Of a stretch of DNA of 64,000 bases, positions 1-8,059 are shown piece after piece. Under the pieces are notes generated by a model that saw nothing but the letters and a program-made list of their open reading frames with translations, was not told where the DNA came from and searched no databases. The number at the start of each line of letters is the position of its first letter. Positions within the stretch are counted from its first letter, which is position 1. The translations under genes were made by a program, and so were the position numbers. The stretch spans positions 1-64,000 of the forward strand of contig NZ_BSSA01000036.1 in the NCBI RefSeq assembly GCF_030268885.1, read 5' to 3'. The DNA comes from Kitasatospora phosalacinea. GTDB lineage: Bacteria; Actinomycetota; Actinomycetes; Streptomycetales; Streptomycetaceae.

Positions 1-119
1 GACTCGTAGGACGGCTTGCACGCGCAGACACACATGGCGGCGATCATCGCGGACATCTCGACCGCGACGACCACCCCCAGCGATCACGCCACGCAGTTGA
101 TCAATTACCCCACACTTTC
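1..119. other. Window edge, no assignable gene
   Basis: This stretch lies downstream of oxyR. On the minus strand an open frame runs off the left edge, starting at a GTG at 72-74 or an ATG at 54-56, and encodes a short Cys-rich segment (MCVCAC). It has no convincing ribosome-binding site and too little sequence to classify. It may be the 5' end of a gene outside the window. Confidence 0.2.
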
Positions 120-1061
120 TCAGGCGGCGAGCCGGACCGGCAGGTCCCGCAGGGCCTCGCGGAGGGCGGCGGCGAAGCGGGTGTACTCGGCGGTGCGGGC
201 GGAGCCGGGGCGGTGGGCGAGGCCGATCCGGCGGCCGGGGGCGGGGTGGGCGAAGCGGACGGCGGCGAGGCGGTCGGTGCGTCCGGTCTCGACGTCGAGG
301 GCGGTGGCGGGCAGCAGGGTGACGCCGAGGCCGCCGGCCACCAGCTGGACCAGGGTGGAGAGCCCGGCGGCCCGGGTGCTGCCGCCGGCCGGTTCGGCGC
401 CGACCTCGCGGCAGATGTCGAGCGCCTGGTCGCGCAGGCAGTGCCCCTCCTCCAGCAGCAGCACGTCCAGGTCGAGCAGCGCGTCCCGGGGGACGTCGAC
501 CCGTCCGGCGAGGTCGTGCCCGGGCGGCACGACCAGCACGAAGTCCTCGTCGAACAGCGGGATCTCGGCCACCGGCAGCGCCCCGCCCGCGGGCAGCGCG
601 AGCAGGAGCAGGTCGAGCCGCCCGTCGGCCAGGCCGCCGAGCAGCGAGGGGGTGCGCTCCTCGTGGACGTGCAGTTCGAGGTCGGGGTAGGCGTCGCGGA
701 CCAGCCGCAGCACGGTGGGCAGCAGGTACGGTGCGACGGTGGGGATCACCCCGAGGTGCAGCGGCCCGGTGAACGGGCGGCGGGCGGCCTCGGCCTCCTC
801 GGTGAGCGCGTGCAGCGCGGAGAGCACCCGGCGGGAGTGCTCGGCGATCCGCTCCCCGAGCGGGGTGATCACGACCCGGCGGGTGGTGCGCTCGACGAGC
901 TGCGCGCCGAGCGACTCCTCCAGCGCGGCGACCGCCCCGGACAGCGCGGACTGGCTGGTGCCGATCGCGGCCGCGGCGTCCCGGAAGTGCCGGTGCTCGG
1001 CGACCGCGGCGAAGGCCCGCAGCTGGGAGACGGTGGGGGTGCGGGGCGCGCTGGGCTTCAC
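120..1061 (-). CDS. oxyR: LysR-family hydrogen peroxide sensor OxyR
   Basis: About 313-residue LysR-type regulator. The N-terminal winged HTH reads TVSQLRAFAAVAEHRHFRDA followed by the recognition segment IGTSQSALSGAVAALEE; the rest is the periplasmic-binding-like effector domain. It is divergent from ahpC, the classical target of OxyR, which makes OxyR the likely identity: a cytosolic peroxide sensor that activates ahpCD through a redox cysteine. A Cys lies in the effector domain (GHCLRDQALDICRE). I chose GTG at 1059-1061 because GGAAG lies 9 nt upstream on the minus strand; the longer frame up to 1157 adds 32 unconserved residues and would run into the shared promoter. Confidence 0.9.
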   Translation of the reverse strand: MKPSAPRTPTVSQLRAFAAVAEHRHFRDAAAAIGTSQSALSGAVAALEESLGAQLVERTTRRVVITPLGERIAEHSRRVLSALHALTEEAEAARRPFTGPLHLGVIPTVAPYLLPTVLRLVRDAYPDLELHVHEERTPSLLGGLADGRLDLLLLALPAGGALPVAEIPLFDEDFVLVVPPGHDLAGRVDVPRDALLDLDVLLLEEGHCLRDQALDICREVGAEPAGGSTRAAGLSTLVQLVAGGLGVTLLPATALDVETGRTDRLAAVRFAHPAPGRRIGLAHRPGSARTAEYTRFAAALREALRDLPVRLAA

Positions 1062-1234
1062 GGGGCGGTGCTTCCTGCCGGTGGACGGGGTGCTCCGTTC
1101 CAGTCTGCCGCACTGATCGGACTTGCCTATCGCGGATCGCGGCAGAACCGATTTCACTGATCAGTGGTGATGTGCGAGGCTGGGAAATGTCCGCAATCCG
1201 GACAACCCTCGTCCCAAACCTTGGAGAAGCGAAC
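1062..1234. promoter_or_regulatory. oxyR/ahpC divergent promoter with palindrome
   Basis: The 173-nt divergent intergenic region should carry both promoters and the OxyR sites. It contains a perfect 12-bp palindrome CACTGATCAGTG (1155-1166) and, upstream, a looser dyad around CCTATCGCGGATCGCGG (about 1125-1141). LysR-type regulators bind such dyads between divergent genes. Which of the two is the OxyR site cannot be decided from sequence alone. Confidence 0.5.
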
Positions 1235-1786
1235 GTGCTGACGATCGGTGACAAGTTCCCCGAGTACGAACTCAACGCCTGCGTGGACCTCGACGCCGCC
1301 AACGCCTTCGCCGAGATCAACCACAAGTCCTACGAGGGCAAGTGGCGTGTCGTGTTCTTCTGGCCGATGGACTTCACGTTCGTCTGCCCGACCGAGATCG
1401 CCGCCTTCGGCAAGCTGAACGAGGAGTTCGCCGACCGCGACGCCCAGATCCTCGGCGTCTCCGGCGACTCCGAGTACGTCCACCACGCCTGGCGCAAGGA
1501 CCACAAGGACCTGCGCGACCTGCCCTTCCCGATGCTCGCCGACGTCAAGCACGACCTGATGCGGGCCTGCGGCGTCGAGGGTGCGGACGGCACCGCCCAG
1601 CGCGCGGTGTTCATCGTCGACCCGAACAACGAGATCCAGTTCGTCATGGTGACCGCCGGCTCCGTCGGCCGGAACCCCAAGGAGGTGCTGCGGGTCCTCG
1701 ACGCCCTGCAGACCGACGAGCTGTGCCCGTGCAACTGGAACAAGGGCGAGGACACCCTCGACGCCCAGTCCCTGCTGGCCGGCTGA
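1235..1786 (+). CDS. ahpC: Alkyl hydroperoxide reductase AhpC (2-Cys peroxiredoxin)
   Basis: 183-residue typical 2-Cys peroxiredoxin that reduces H2O2 and organic peroxides in the cytosol. The peroxidatic Cys51 lies in FTFVCPTEIAAFG, and the resolving Cys is in the C-terminal LCPCNWNKGEDTL. GTG at 1235 is chosen because GGAG lies 8 nt upstream and the protein then starts MLTIGDKFPEYEL as in the family; a longer frame from 1172 has no site. It forms a tight operon with ahpD 3 nt downstream and is divergent from oxyR, so peroxide induction is expected. In actinobacteria lacking AhpF, AhpD with lipoylated partners is the usual reductant. Confidence 0.95.
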   Translation: MLTIGDKFPEYELNACVDLDAANAFAEINHKSYEGKWRVVFFWPMDFTFVCPTEIAAFGKLNEEFADRDAQILGVSGDSEYVHHAWRKDHKDLRDLPFPMLADVKHDLMRACGVEGADGTAQRAVFIVDPNNEIQFVMVTAGSVGRNPKEVLRVLDALQTDELCPCNWNKGEDTLDAQSLLAG

Positions 1787-1789
1787 CCG

Positions 1790-2323
1790 ATGGCGCTCGA
1801 CGAACTCAAGGCCGCCCTGCCGGACTACGCCAAGGACCTCAAGCTCAACCTCGGCTCGGTGATCGGCAACTCCGACCTGCCCGAGCAGCAGCTCTGGGGC
1901 ACCGTCCTCGCCTGCGCGATGGCCACCCGCTCCCCGATCGTGCTGCGCGAGCTGGAGCCCGAGGCCAAGGCCAACCTGAAGCCCGAGGCCTACGAGGCCG
2001 CCAAGGGCGCGGCCGCGATCATGGCGATGAACAACGTCTACTACCGGACGCTGCACCTGCTCTCCGACAAGGAGTACGGGACGATGCGGGCCGGTCTGCG
2101 GATGAACATCATCGGCAACCCGGGCGTCGACAAGGTCGACTTCGAGCTGTGGTCCTTCGCCGTCTCGGCGATCAACGGCTGCGGCCAGTGCCTCGACTCG
2201 CACGAGGGCGTGCTGCGCAAGGCGGGCGTCGAGCGCGAGGTGATCCAGGCCGCGGTGAAGATCGCCGCGACCGTCCAGGCCGTCGCCGCGGTGCTGGACG
2301 CGGAGGCGCAGCTTCCTCGCTGA
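1790..2323 (+). CDS. ahpD: Alkyl hydroperoxidase AhpD
   Basis: 177-residue AhpD, the thiol-disulfide reductase that regenerates AhpC and has weak peroxidase activity itself. The catalytic centre CGQCLDSHE gives Cys131, Cys134 and His138, all intact, and the length is normal for the family. It is 3 nt downstream of ahpC and cotranscribed; a strong hairpin follows, so the operon is ahpC-ahpD. Confidence 0.95.
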   Translation: MALDELKAALPDYAKDLKLNLGSVIGNSDLPEQQLWGTVLACAMATRSPIVLRELEPEAKANLKPEAYEAAKGAAAIMAMNNVYYRTLHLLSDKEYGTMRAGLRMNIIGNPGVDKVDFELWSFAVSAINGCGQCLDSHEGVLRKAGVEREVIQAAVKIAATVQAVAAVLDAEAQLPR

Positions 2324-2339
2324 GCACGCCGAACACGCC

Positions 2340-2395
2340 GAACGGCACGGTCCGCCCCGGGAGGGGGTTCCCTCCTCGGGCGGACCGTGCCGTTC
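2340..2395 (+). terminator. Terminator after ahpCD
   Basis: Inverted repeat with 18-nt arms: GAACGGCACGGTCCGCCC at 2340-2357 pairs with its complement at 2378-2395, around a 20-nt loop. No U-tract, as is usual in streptomycetes. It may also serve the convergent minus-strand gene ending at 2440. Confidence 0.8.
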
Positions 2396-2439
2396 GCGCG
2401 TGGTTGCTCGCGCAGGTGCCCGCGCCCCCGACGGGGGCG

Positions 2440-3894
2440 CTACTGCTTCCGGGCGGCCTCGATGGCCTGGAAGACCTCCTGGCCCGCCGCGTTGCGCTGG
2501 CGGAGGTGGCCGGTGACGGTGTTGGTGACGGCGATCAGCGGGACGGCGACGATCGCGCCGGGGATGCCGCCGAGGATGGAGCCCGCGGCGACGCCGAGCA
2601 CCACGGCGAGCGGGTGGACCCGGACGGCGCGGCCGAGGATGAGGGGCTGGAGGATGTGGCCCTCCAACTGCTGGACGCCGATCAGGATGGCGAGGGCGAT
2701 CAGTGCCTTCGCCGGGCCGACCGTGACGACCGCGATCAGCACCGCGATGGTGCCGGTGACCAGGGCGCCGACCAGCGGCACGAAGGCACCGAGGAAGATG
2801 ATCACCGCGAGCGGGATGGCCATCGGCACGCCGAGCATGAACAGCCCGATGCCGATGCAGAGCGCGTCGATGAAGGCCACGGTGACGGTGCCGCGGACGT
2901 ACGCGGTGAGGGTGGCCCAGGCCTTGGGGCCCGCGCCGGCCATCGCGTAGCGGGAGTGCCGGGGCAGTCCGCGCAGCACCCAGCTCCAGATCCGGGCGCC
3001 GTCGTAGAGCAGGAAGAAGGTGGTGAAGGCGGTGAGCACCACGCCGGTGAGCAGTTCGACGGCGATGGTGACGCCGGTGAAGCCGGCCGAGGTGAGTTCC
3101 TCGGAGTTCTTGCCGATGGCGGTGGTGATCTGGTTGGTGAAGTTGTTGAGCTGGTCCGGGGTGAGGTGGAACGGCCCGGTGAGCAGCCAGTCGCGCAACT
3201 GCCGGACGCCGCGCTGGACCTGGACGGTGACCGGGTCGAGGTTGCTGGAGACCTGCCAGAACACGAACCAGCCGACCAGGGCGATGCTGGCCAGTCCGGC
3301 CAGGAAGGTGACGACGGCGGCGACCGAGCGGGGCACGCCGTGGCGGCGCAGCCAGGAGACGGTGGGTTCGAGCAGCGCGGAGATCAGCAGGGCGGCGACG
3401 GCGGCGAAGGCGACCAGTTTCAGGGTGTCGACGACCTGGAGGACCACGTAGAGGGCGACCCCGATCAGCAGCAGCCGCCAGGTGGACTCGGCGGCGACCC
3501 GCAGGGTCCAGGGGACGGCGTCGACGGGGTTGGCGGGGCGGCCGAGCGGAGCGCTGGGGAGCGGGTGCTCGGGGGTGCCGAGCGGCAGGTCGTGCTCGGG
3601 GGCGCGCGGGGCGGGTACGGTGTCGTCGGTGCGCACGGCCCCTCCTTCCGGTGGTGCGGCTGGTGCGTCCGCCGGTCCGCCGACGCGCTCGGCGAGTTGA
3701 CGGGCCGTCTGCTCGGCGGTGCGCAGGGCGGCCAGTTCGGCGGCGAGTTCGACGGCCTGTTCGTTGGCCAGGACGTGCGCCTCGGCGGAGATGGCCGCGC
3801 GGCGGCGGCGTTCGGCCGCGGCGAACAGTCCGGCGGCGACCGCCCCTATCTTGGCGAGGCCGCGCCAGCGGCCGCCGCCCGTCTCTTCCGTCAC
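2440..3894 (-). CDS. AI-2E family transporter (putative permease)
   Basis: About 484-residue polytopic membrane protein of the AI-2E transporter family (TqsA/YdiK/PerM type). The N-terminal 120 residues are cytosolic and Ala/Glu-rich with a probable helix; then come about eight membrane segments, including LLLIGVALYVVLQVV, VVTFLAGLASIALVGWFVF and VIIFLGAFVPLVGALVTG, the last being the family signature region. The family includes autoinducer-2 exporters and Na+/H+ antiporter-like proteins, so the substrate is unknown. GTG at 3892-3894 is preferred over the far upstream start because GGGGGAGA lies about 7 nt before it. Confidence 0.85.
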   Translation of the reverse strand: MTEETGGGRWRGLAKIGAVAAGLFAAAERRRRAAISAEAHVLANEQAVELAAELAALRTAEQTARQLAERVGGPADAPAAPPEGGAVRTDDTVPAPRAPEHDLPLGTPEHPLPSAPLGRPANPVDAVPWTLRVAAESTWRLLLIGVALYVVLQVVDTLKLVAFAAVAALLISALLEPTVSWLRRHGVPRSVAAVVTFLAGLASIALVGWFVFWQVSSNLDPVTVQVQRGVRQLRDWLLTGPFHLTPDQLNNFTNQITTAIGKNSEELTSAGFTGVTIAVELLTGVVLTAFTTFFLLYDGARIWSWVLRGLPRHSRYAMAGAGPKAWATLTAYVRGTVTVAFIDALCIGIGLFMLGVPMAIPLAVIIFLGAFVPLVGALVTGTIAVLIAVVTVGPAKALIALAILIGVQQLEGHILQPLILGRAVRVHPLAVVLGVAAGSILGGIPGAIVAVPLIAVTNTVTGHLRQRNAAGQEVFQAIEAARKQ

Positions 3895-4247
3895 TGCCGG
3901 TCTCCCCCCGCGTCGTCTGCCCGTGCCGTCTGCTCGGGGCCGCGGATCGCGCGGCCGTCGGTGAGGAACGCTACCCGCCGACGGGGCGCCCGGTCTCGGG
4001 GGTCTCTCGGCGAACGGCCGGGACAATCCGGCAAATCACCAGCTTTCCGGAGGTTTCGTTCGGGGGGCGAGGGGAAGGGGTCTGAGCAGAACGGACCTTC
4101 TGTCGGCGGACCGGCCGGGAGCGGAGGAACCAGGACCCGCTCCGTTCCCCCGCGTCCGCACCGAGCCGTCACCGCCCGCGGCGCACTGGTCAGCGCCGCC
4201 GGGGCGGGGCGGCCCGCGCCGTGGCCGCTGCCTCGCGGCGGCAGCAC
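3895..4247. other. Intergenic stretch without a recognisable gene
   Basis: No frame here has a ribosome-binding site and family resemblance. It should hold the promoter of the minus-strand permease. Confidence 0.5.
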
Positions 4248-4289
4248 GAAGGGCCCGCGCCCCGCGGGAGAGCGGGGGGCGGGCCCTTC
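4248..4289 (-). terminator. Terminator of the lytic transglycosylase gene
   Basis: Hairpin with arms GAAGGGCCCGC and GCGGGCCCTTC (4248-4258 and 4279-4289) extended inward by C/G runs, just downstream of the minus-strand stop codon at 4324. Confidence 0.7.
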
Positions 4290-4323
4290 GGTGCTTCGAC
4301 GCTCCGGTGCGCGGCCGGCGGGC

Positions 4324-5001
4324 CTAGTACCAGCTGTGGGCCTGCCAGAACGACCAGGCGCCGCAGGGGCTGCCGTAGCGGCTGTTCATGTAGCTGAGGC
4401 CCCACTTGATCTGGGTCGCGGGGTTGGTGCGCCAGTCCGCTCCGGCCGAGGCCATCTTGGAGCCGGGCAGCGCCTGCACCAGGCCGTAGGCGCCGGAGGA
4501 GGCGTTGGTGGCGGTGTAGTCCCAACCGCTCTCGCGCTTCACGATCTGGCTGAAGCACTGGAACTGGTTGGCGTCGCCGATGATCTGGAGCGCCATGTCC
4601 TGGACGGAGCCGGGGCTGACGGTGGCCAGCACGCTGCGGGCGGCGGCGCGGTTGGCCTCCTCCTTGGCGCGCTTCTCCTCGGCCGCCTTGGCCGCCTTCT
4701 CCGCGTCGGCCTTGGCCTGGGCGTCGGCCGCGGCCTTCTGCCGGGCGGCCTCCTCGGCGGCCTTCTTGGCGGCGGCGTCGGCGGAGACCTGCTGGGCGTC
4801 GGCCTGACGGCCGATGCCGTCGCTGACGTTCTGGGCCTGCGTGCCGGTGGGAGCGTCGGCGAGCAGCGTGGCGCTCGCGACATCGACCGTCTGGACGTCG
4901 GCCTTGCCCTCACTGCCAGAGGCCGCACCCACGACGGCACCGACGGCGGTCACCGCGGTGGCGGAGGCGACAGCGACTCCCCGGACCGAGATCCGAGTCA
5001 C
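4324..5001 (-). CDS. Secreted lytic transglycosylase-like protein with coiled-coil
   Basis: 225 residues. An N-terminal signal peptide (VAVASATAVTAVGAVVGAASG) is followed by an Ala/Lys/Glu-rich coiled-coil of about 60 residues (AAKKAAEEAARQKAAADAQA and on) and a C-terminal SLT/lysozyme-fold domain of about 85 residues. The probable catalytic Glu is in VKRESGW, followed by the family's SGAYGLVQALPGSKM. It likely cleaves peptidoglycan outside the cell. This architecture is common in streptomycetes and resembles the Rpf/SLT hydrolases. ATG at 5001 is preceded by GGAAGGAAACC on the minus strand. Monocistronic, with its own terminator. Confidence 0.85.
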   Translation of the reverse strand: MTRISVRGVAVASATAVTAVGAVVGAASGSEGKADVQTVDVASATLLADAPTGTQAQNVSDGIGRQADAQQVSADAAAKKAAEEAARQKAAADAQAKADAEKAAKAAEEKRAKEEANRAAARSVLATVSPGSVQDMALQIIGDANQFQCFSQIVKRESGWDYTATNASSGAYGLVQALPGSKMASAGADWRTNPATQIKWGLSYMNSRYGSPCGAWSFWQAHSWY

Positions 5002-5353
5002 ATGGTTTCCTTCCAGCGTCGCCCGTCCTGTGACCGTACGGGCGCGTATCTGCCCCTGGCACTGGCCTCCGTCGAACGCTGGTCACGGGAGGCGCGGGCT
5101 CGCCGCCACCCGGACGGCGTCCGGGAACTGCGGCTGGAACGAGCGGCGTACGGCTCTGCGGTGTTCAGTTGTGCGCCCGCCGACCGGAGTTGCCGGGCGT
5201 GCATTGCCGTACGCGGGGCCTGACAGAACCCTCACCATGCCGCACGCGGACGTGTCTACGCAATTCCCTGTGCCGTGGCGGATCTCACAAACTTTTCGAC
5301 CTGCGGCTTTGGCCCGGAGGCCGCCGAGGGGACGTCAGTTCGACTGACAGCGC
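5002..5353. other. Long 5' leader of the transglycosylase gene
   Basis: About 350 nt of non-coding sequence upstream of the minus-strand transglycosylase. Wall hydrolase genes in this family often have regulatory leaders, but I could not find the conserved ydaO core here that is plain upstream of rpfA at 60.2 kb. Nothing is assigned. Confidence 0.4.
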
Positions 5354-5382
5354 AGGGGCCTGACGCTATGCGTCAGGCCCCT
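5354..5382 (-). terminator. Terminator of phoH
   Basis: Perfect 12-bp hairpin, AGGGGCCTGACG (5354-5365) with its complement at 5371-5382 and a 5-nt loop, 24 nt beyond the phoH stop codon. Confidence 0.85.
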
Positions 5383-5406
5383 TTGCCCCGTTGTGTCCGG
5401 TTATGC

Positions 5407-6738
5407 CTAGGGCTGGATGTCCTCCAGCATCTCGGTCACCAGGGCGGCGATCGGCGAGCGCTCCGAGCGCGTGAGGGTGACGTGGGCGAACAGCGGGTGG
5501 CCCTTCAGCTTCTCGACCACGGCGACCACCCCGTCGTACCGGCCGACCCGCAGGTTGTCGCGCTGGGCGACGTCGTGGGTGAGGACCACGCGGGAGTTCT
5601 GGCCGATCCGGGAGAGCACCGTGAGCAGCACGTTGCGCTCCAGCGACTGGGCCTCGTCCACGATCACGAAGGCGTCGTGCAGCGAGCGGCCGCGGATGTG
5701 GGTGAGCGGCAGGACCTCCAGCATGCCGCGGGAGATGACCTCCTCGATCACGTCGGGCGTGGTGACGGCGGAGAGGGTGTCGAAGACCGCCTGGGCCCAC
5801 GGGCCCATCTTCTCGGCCTCGCTGCCGGGCAGGTAGCCGAGCTCCTGGCCGCCGACCGCGTACAGCGGGCGGAACACCATCACCTTGCGGTGCTGGCGGC
5901 GCTCCAGGACGGCCTCCAGGCCGGCGCACAGGGCGAGCGCGGACTTGCCGGTGCCGGCCCGGCCGCCCATCGAGATGATGCCGATCTCCGGGTCGAGCAG
6001 CAGGTCGAGGGCGATCCGCTGCTCGGCGCTGCGGCCGCGCAGGCCGAACGCCTCGCGGTCGCCGCGCACCAGCTGCACCCGGCCGTCGGGGGCCACCCGG
6101 CCCAGCGCCCGGCCGCGCTCGGAGTGCAGCACCAGGCCGGTGTGCACGGGGAGCTGCTCGGCGCCCTCGATCTGCAGGGCGTGCTCCTGGCCGGCGAACA
6201 GCTGGTCCACCTGGTCGGCGGGGACGTGCAGTTCGGTCATGCCCGTCCAGCCGGAGGTGATCGCCAGCTCGGCCCGGTACTCCTCGGCCAGCAGGCCGAC
6301 CGAGCTCGCCTTGATCCGCAGCGGCAGGTCCTTGGAGACCACGGTGACGTCGTAGCCCTCGGCCTGCAGGTTGCGGGCGACCGCGAGGATCCGGGTGTCC
6401 GCCTCGCCGCCGCCGACCCGGTAGCCGGCCGGGAGGATCGAGGTGTCGGAGTGGTTCAGTTCGACCCGGATGGTGCCGCCGAGCTCGCCGACCGGGATCG
6501 GCTCGTCCAGCCGGCCGTGCCGGACGCGGTAGTCGTCCAGCATCCGCAGCGCCTGACGGGCGAAGTAGCCCAGCTCCGGATGGTGCCGCTTGGCCTCCAA
6601 CTCCGTCACCACGACGACCGGGAGGACCACTTCGTGCTCCTCGAAGCGCGTCATCGCGAGGGGGTCGGCCAGGAGCACGCTGGTGTCGAGGACGTACGTG
6701 CGCCGGTCAGGTGTCCGGCGGCTCTTGGAACTGACCAC
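5407..6738 (-). CDS. PIN-PhoH fusion ATPase
   Basis: 443 residues. The N-terminal PIN nuclease domain spans about residues 14-150 ([12 protein letters not shown] with Asp18, later GEADTRIL). The C-terminal PhoH-like P-loop ATPase has Walker [12 protein letters not shown] at 259-269 and Walker [11 protein letters not shown] near 350. This is the PhoH2-type architecture, proposed to couple RNA unwinding to PIN cleavage. The start is GTG at 6736-6738 with GGAGGG close upstream on the minus strand. The next gene upstream (uppS) points the same way with a gap of about 190 nt. Confidence 0.9.
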   Translation of the reverse strand: MVSSKSRRTPDRRTYVLDTSVLLADPLAMTRFEEHEVVLPVVVVTELEAKRHHPELGYFARQALRMLDDYRVRHGRLDEPIPVGELGGTIRVELNHSDTSILPAGYRVGGGEADTRILAVARNLQAEGYDVTVVSKDLPLRIKASSVGLLAEEYRAELAITSGWTGMTELHVPADQVDQLFAGQEHALQIEGAEQLPVHTGLVLHSERGRALGRVAPDGRVQLVRGDREAFGLRGRSAEQRIALDLLLDPEIGIISMGGRAGTGKSALALCAGLEAVLERRQHRKVMVFRPLYAVGGQELGYLPGSEAEKMGPWAQAVFDTLSAVTTPDVIEEVISRGMLEVLPLTHIRGRSLHDAFVIVDEAQSLERNVLLTVLSRIGQNSRVVLTHDVAQRDNLRVGRYDGVVAVVEKLKGHPLFAHVTLTRSERSPIAALVTEMLEDIQP

Positions 6739-6929
6739 TAGCCCTCCAGAGCGGGTGACCCGACGTCACCCGCGGCCCACCGGTCCCCGCGGCCCCGCTG
6801 GCCGGGGGGACGGTCTGAGGGGAGTGTTCCCAGGCGAGGGGCCCCGCATTCGTGCCGGAGCGAACGGCGGGATCACAACCGGTGAACGTTTTCCCACCCG
6901 TCCCAGGGGTAGGTGGACCTGACCCGCGG

Positions 6930-7724
6930 TCAGCGCCCCATCCGCCGGTTGCGCTGCTGGTAGTCGCGCAGCGCGCGGAGGAAGTCGACCTTCCGGAAGG
7001 CCGGCCAGTACGCCTCGCAGAAGTAGAACTCGCTGTGCGCGGACTGCCAGAGCAGGAAACCGGACAACCGCTGCTCGCCGGAGGTGCGGATCACCAGGTC
7101 CGGGTCGGGCTGGCCCTTGGTGTACAGGTGCTCGGCGATGTGCTCGACGTCGAGGACCTCGGCCAGCTCCTCGATCGAGGTGCCGCGGCCGGCGTGCTCC
7201 TGCAGCAGCGAGCGGACGGCGTCGGCGATCTCCTGGCGGCCGCCGTACCCGATCGCGACGTTGACGGTCAGGCCGTCGACGTGCGCGGTGTCCTGGGCGG
7301 CGCGCTTGAGCAGTTCGGCGGTCCGGGCGGGCAGCAGGTCGAGGGCGCCCACCGGGTGGACCTTCCAGCGGCCCGCCTCGACCAGGCCCTGCACGGTGTC
7401 CTCGATGATGCCGAGCAGCGGGACGAGCTCCTCGGCGGGGCGGGCCAGGTTGTCGGTGGAGAGCATCCACAGGGTGACCACCCGGACGTCGGTCTCCGCG
7501 CACCAGCCCAGGAACTCGCCGATCTTGTCGGCGCCGCGCTGGTGGCCGTACGCGGTGGTGCCGCCGGTGGCCTTGGCCCAGCGCCGGTTGCCGTCCAGGA
7601 TCACGCCGATGTGGTGCGGGGTGTTGGCCAGGTGCACCTCGACCCGGCGGCCGTAGAGCCGGTAGGCCCTGTCCAGCAGGGTGCGCAACCCCGGCGTCCG
7701 TTCCACCACATCGCGCAGACCCAT
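6930..7724 (-). CDS. uppS: Isoprenyl (cis-prenyl) transferase, UppS family
   Basis: 264 residues. Z-type prenyl diphosphate synthase that condenses isopentenyl diphosphate to make a polyprenyl carrier lipid for cell-wall synthesis. The substrate-binding P-loop HHIGVILDGNRRWA contains the catalytic Asp44, and the C-terminal signature RTSGEQRLSGFLLWQ is present. ATG at 7724 is chosen because GGAGAGG lies 9 nt upstream; the longer open frame towards 8048 overlaps the chitinase promoter and is not coding. Actinobacteria often carry two such enzymes, so product chain length (C15/C50/C55) is not certain. Confidence 0.9.
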   Translation of the reverse strand: MGLRDVVERTPGLRTLLDRAYRLYGRRVEVHLANTPHHIGVILDGNRRWAKATGGTTAYGHQRGADKIGEFLGWCAETDVRVVTLWMLSTDNLARPAEELVPLLGIIEDTVQGLVEAGRWKVHPVGALDLLPARTAELLKRAAQDTAHVDGLTVNVAIGYGGRQEIADAVRSLLQEHAGRGTSIEELAEVLDVEHIAEHLYTKGQPDPDLVIRTSGEQRLSGFLLWQSAHSEFYFCEAYWPAFRKVDFLRALRDYQQRNRRMGR

Positions 7725-7912
7725 CGTGAACGGCCTCTCCGTACTGATTGCTCCGGGTGCGAAATCCCTGCGGCAGCCTACTCCGCCCGGGTTTGCGCGC
7801 GGCAAAACCGCAGGTACCGGTCTTGTCACAGTGCGCGCACGGGACAAGCTACGGAACGGTATCCGATTCCTTAAACCGCCCCTAAACCGGATTCCGGGTC
7901 TTGACGCTTGCC
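7725..7912. other. Divergent uppS / chitinase intergenic region
   Basis: Holds the uppS promoter on the minus strand. A repeated element TTAAACCGCC / CTAAACCGG occurs at 7871-7890, just upstream of the chitinase promoter. Nothing else is assigned. Confidence 0.4.
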
Positions 7913-7928
7913 ATTGGTCTAGTCCAGC
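7913..7928 (+). promoter_or_regulatory. dre (DasR-type operator) of the chitinase gene
   Basis: The 12-mer TGGTCTAGTCCA at 7915-7926 differs by one base from the palindromic core TGGTCTAGACCA that the GntR regulator DasR recognises in front of streptomycete chitinase and N-acetylglucosamine genes. A possible -35 TTGACG lies at 7901-7906, so the operator overlaps the promoter. The gene should be repressed by DasR and relieved by glucosamine-6-phosphate, from knowledge of the family. Confidence 0.8.
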
Positions 7929-8059
7929 GTGTGGGCAGCACCACAGCGGACCCTCCCCCACAGCGGAGCCGCCGCGACCCCCACCGCGGCGGCTCTCCCC
8001 GACCTTCCCGGCGTGCCTCCCCACACCCACACCCCCACTCTCCTGCACTGGAGCCTGTC

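Noticed and set aside
1-86. Minus-strand N-terminal fragment with MCVCAC
   Set aside because: Only about 24 residues are visible and no ribosome-binding site is clear; listed only as a possible partial gene.
1342-5223. Very long plus-strand open frame (about 1290 codons) across ahpCD, the permease and the transglycosylase
   Set aside because: It overlaps four well-supported genes in the wrong frame; low-complexity Arg/Gly/Pro composition is the shadow of high-GC codon bias.
5002-5353. c-di-AMP riboswitch before the lytic transglycosylase
   Set aside because: The long leader invites it, but I could not find the conserved ACCCGACAGCTCACCT-type core or the GGGGTGA segment.
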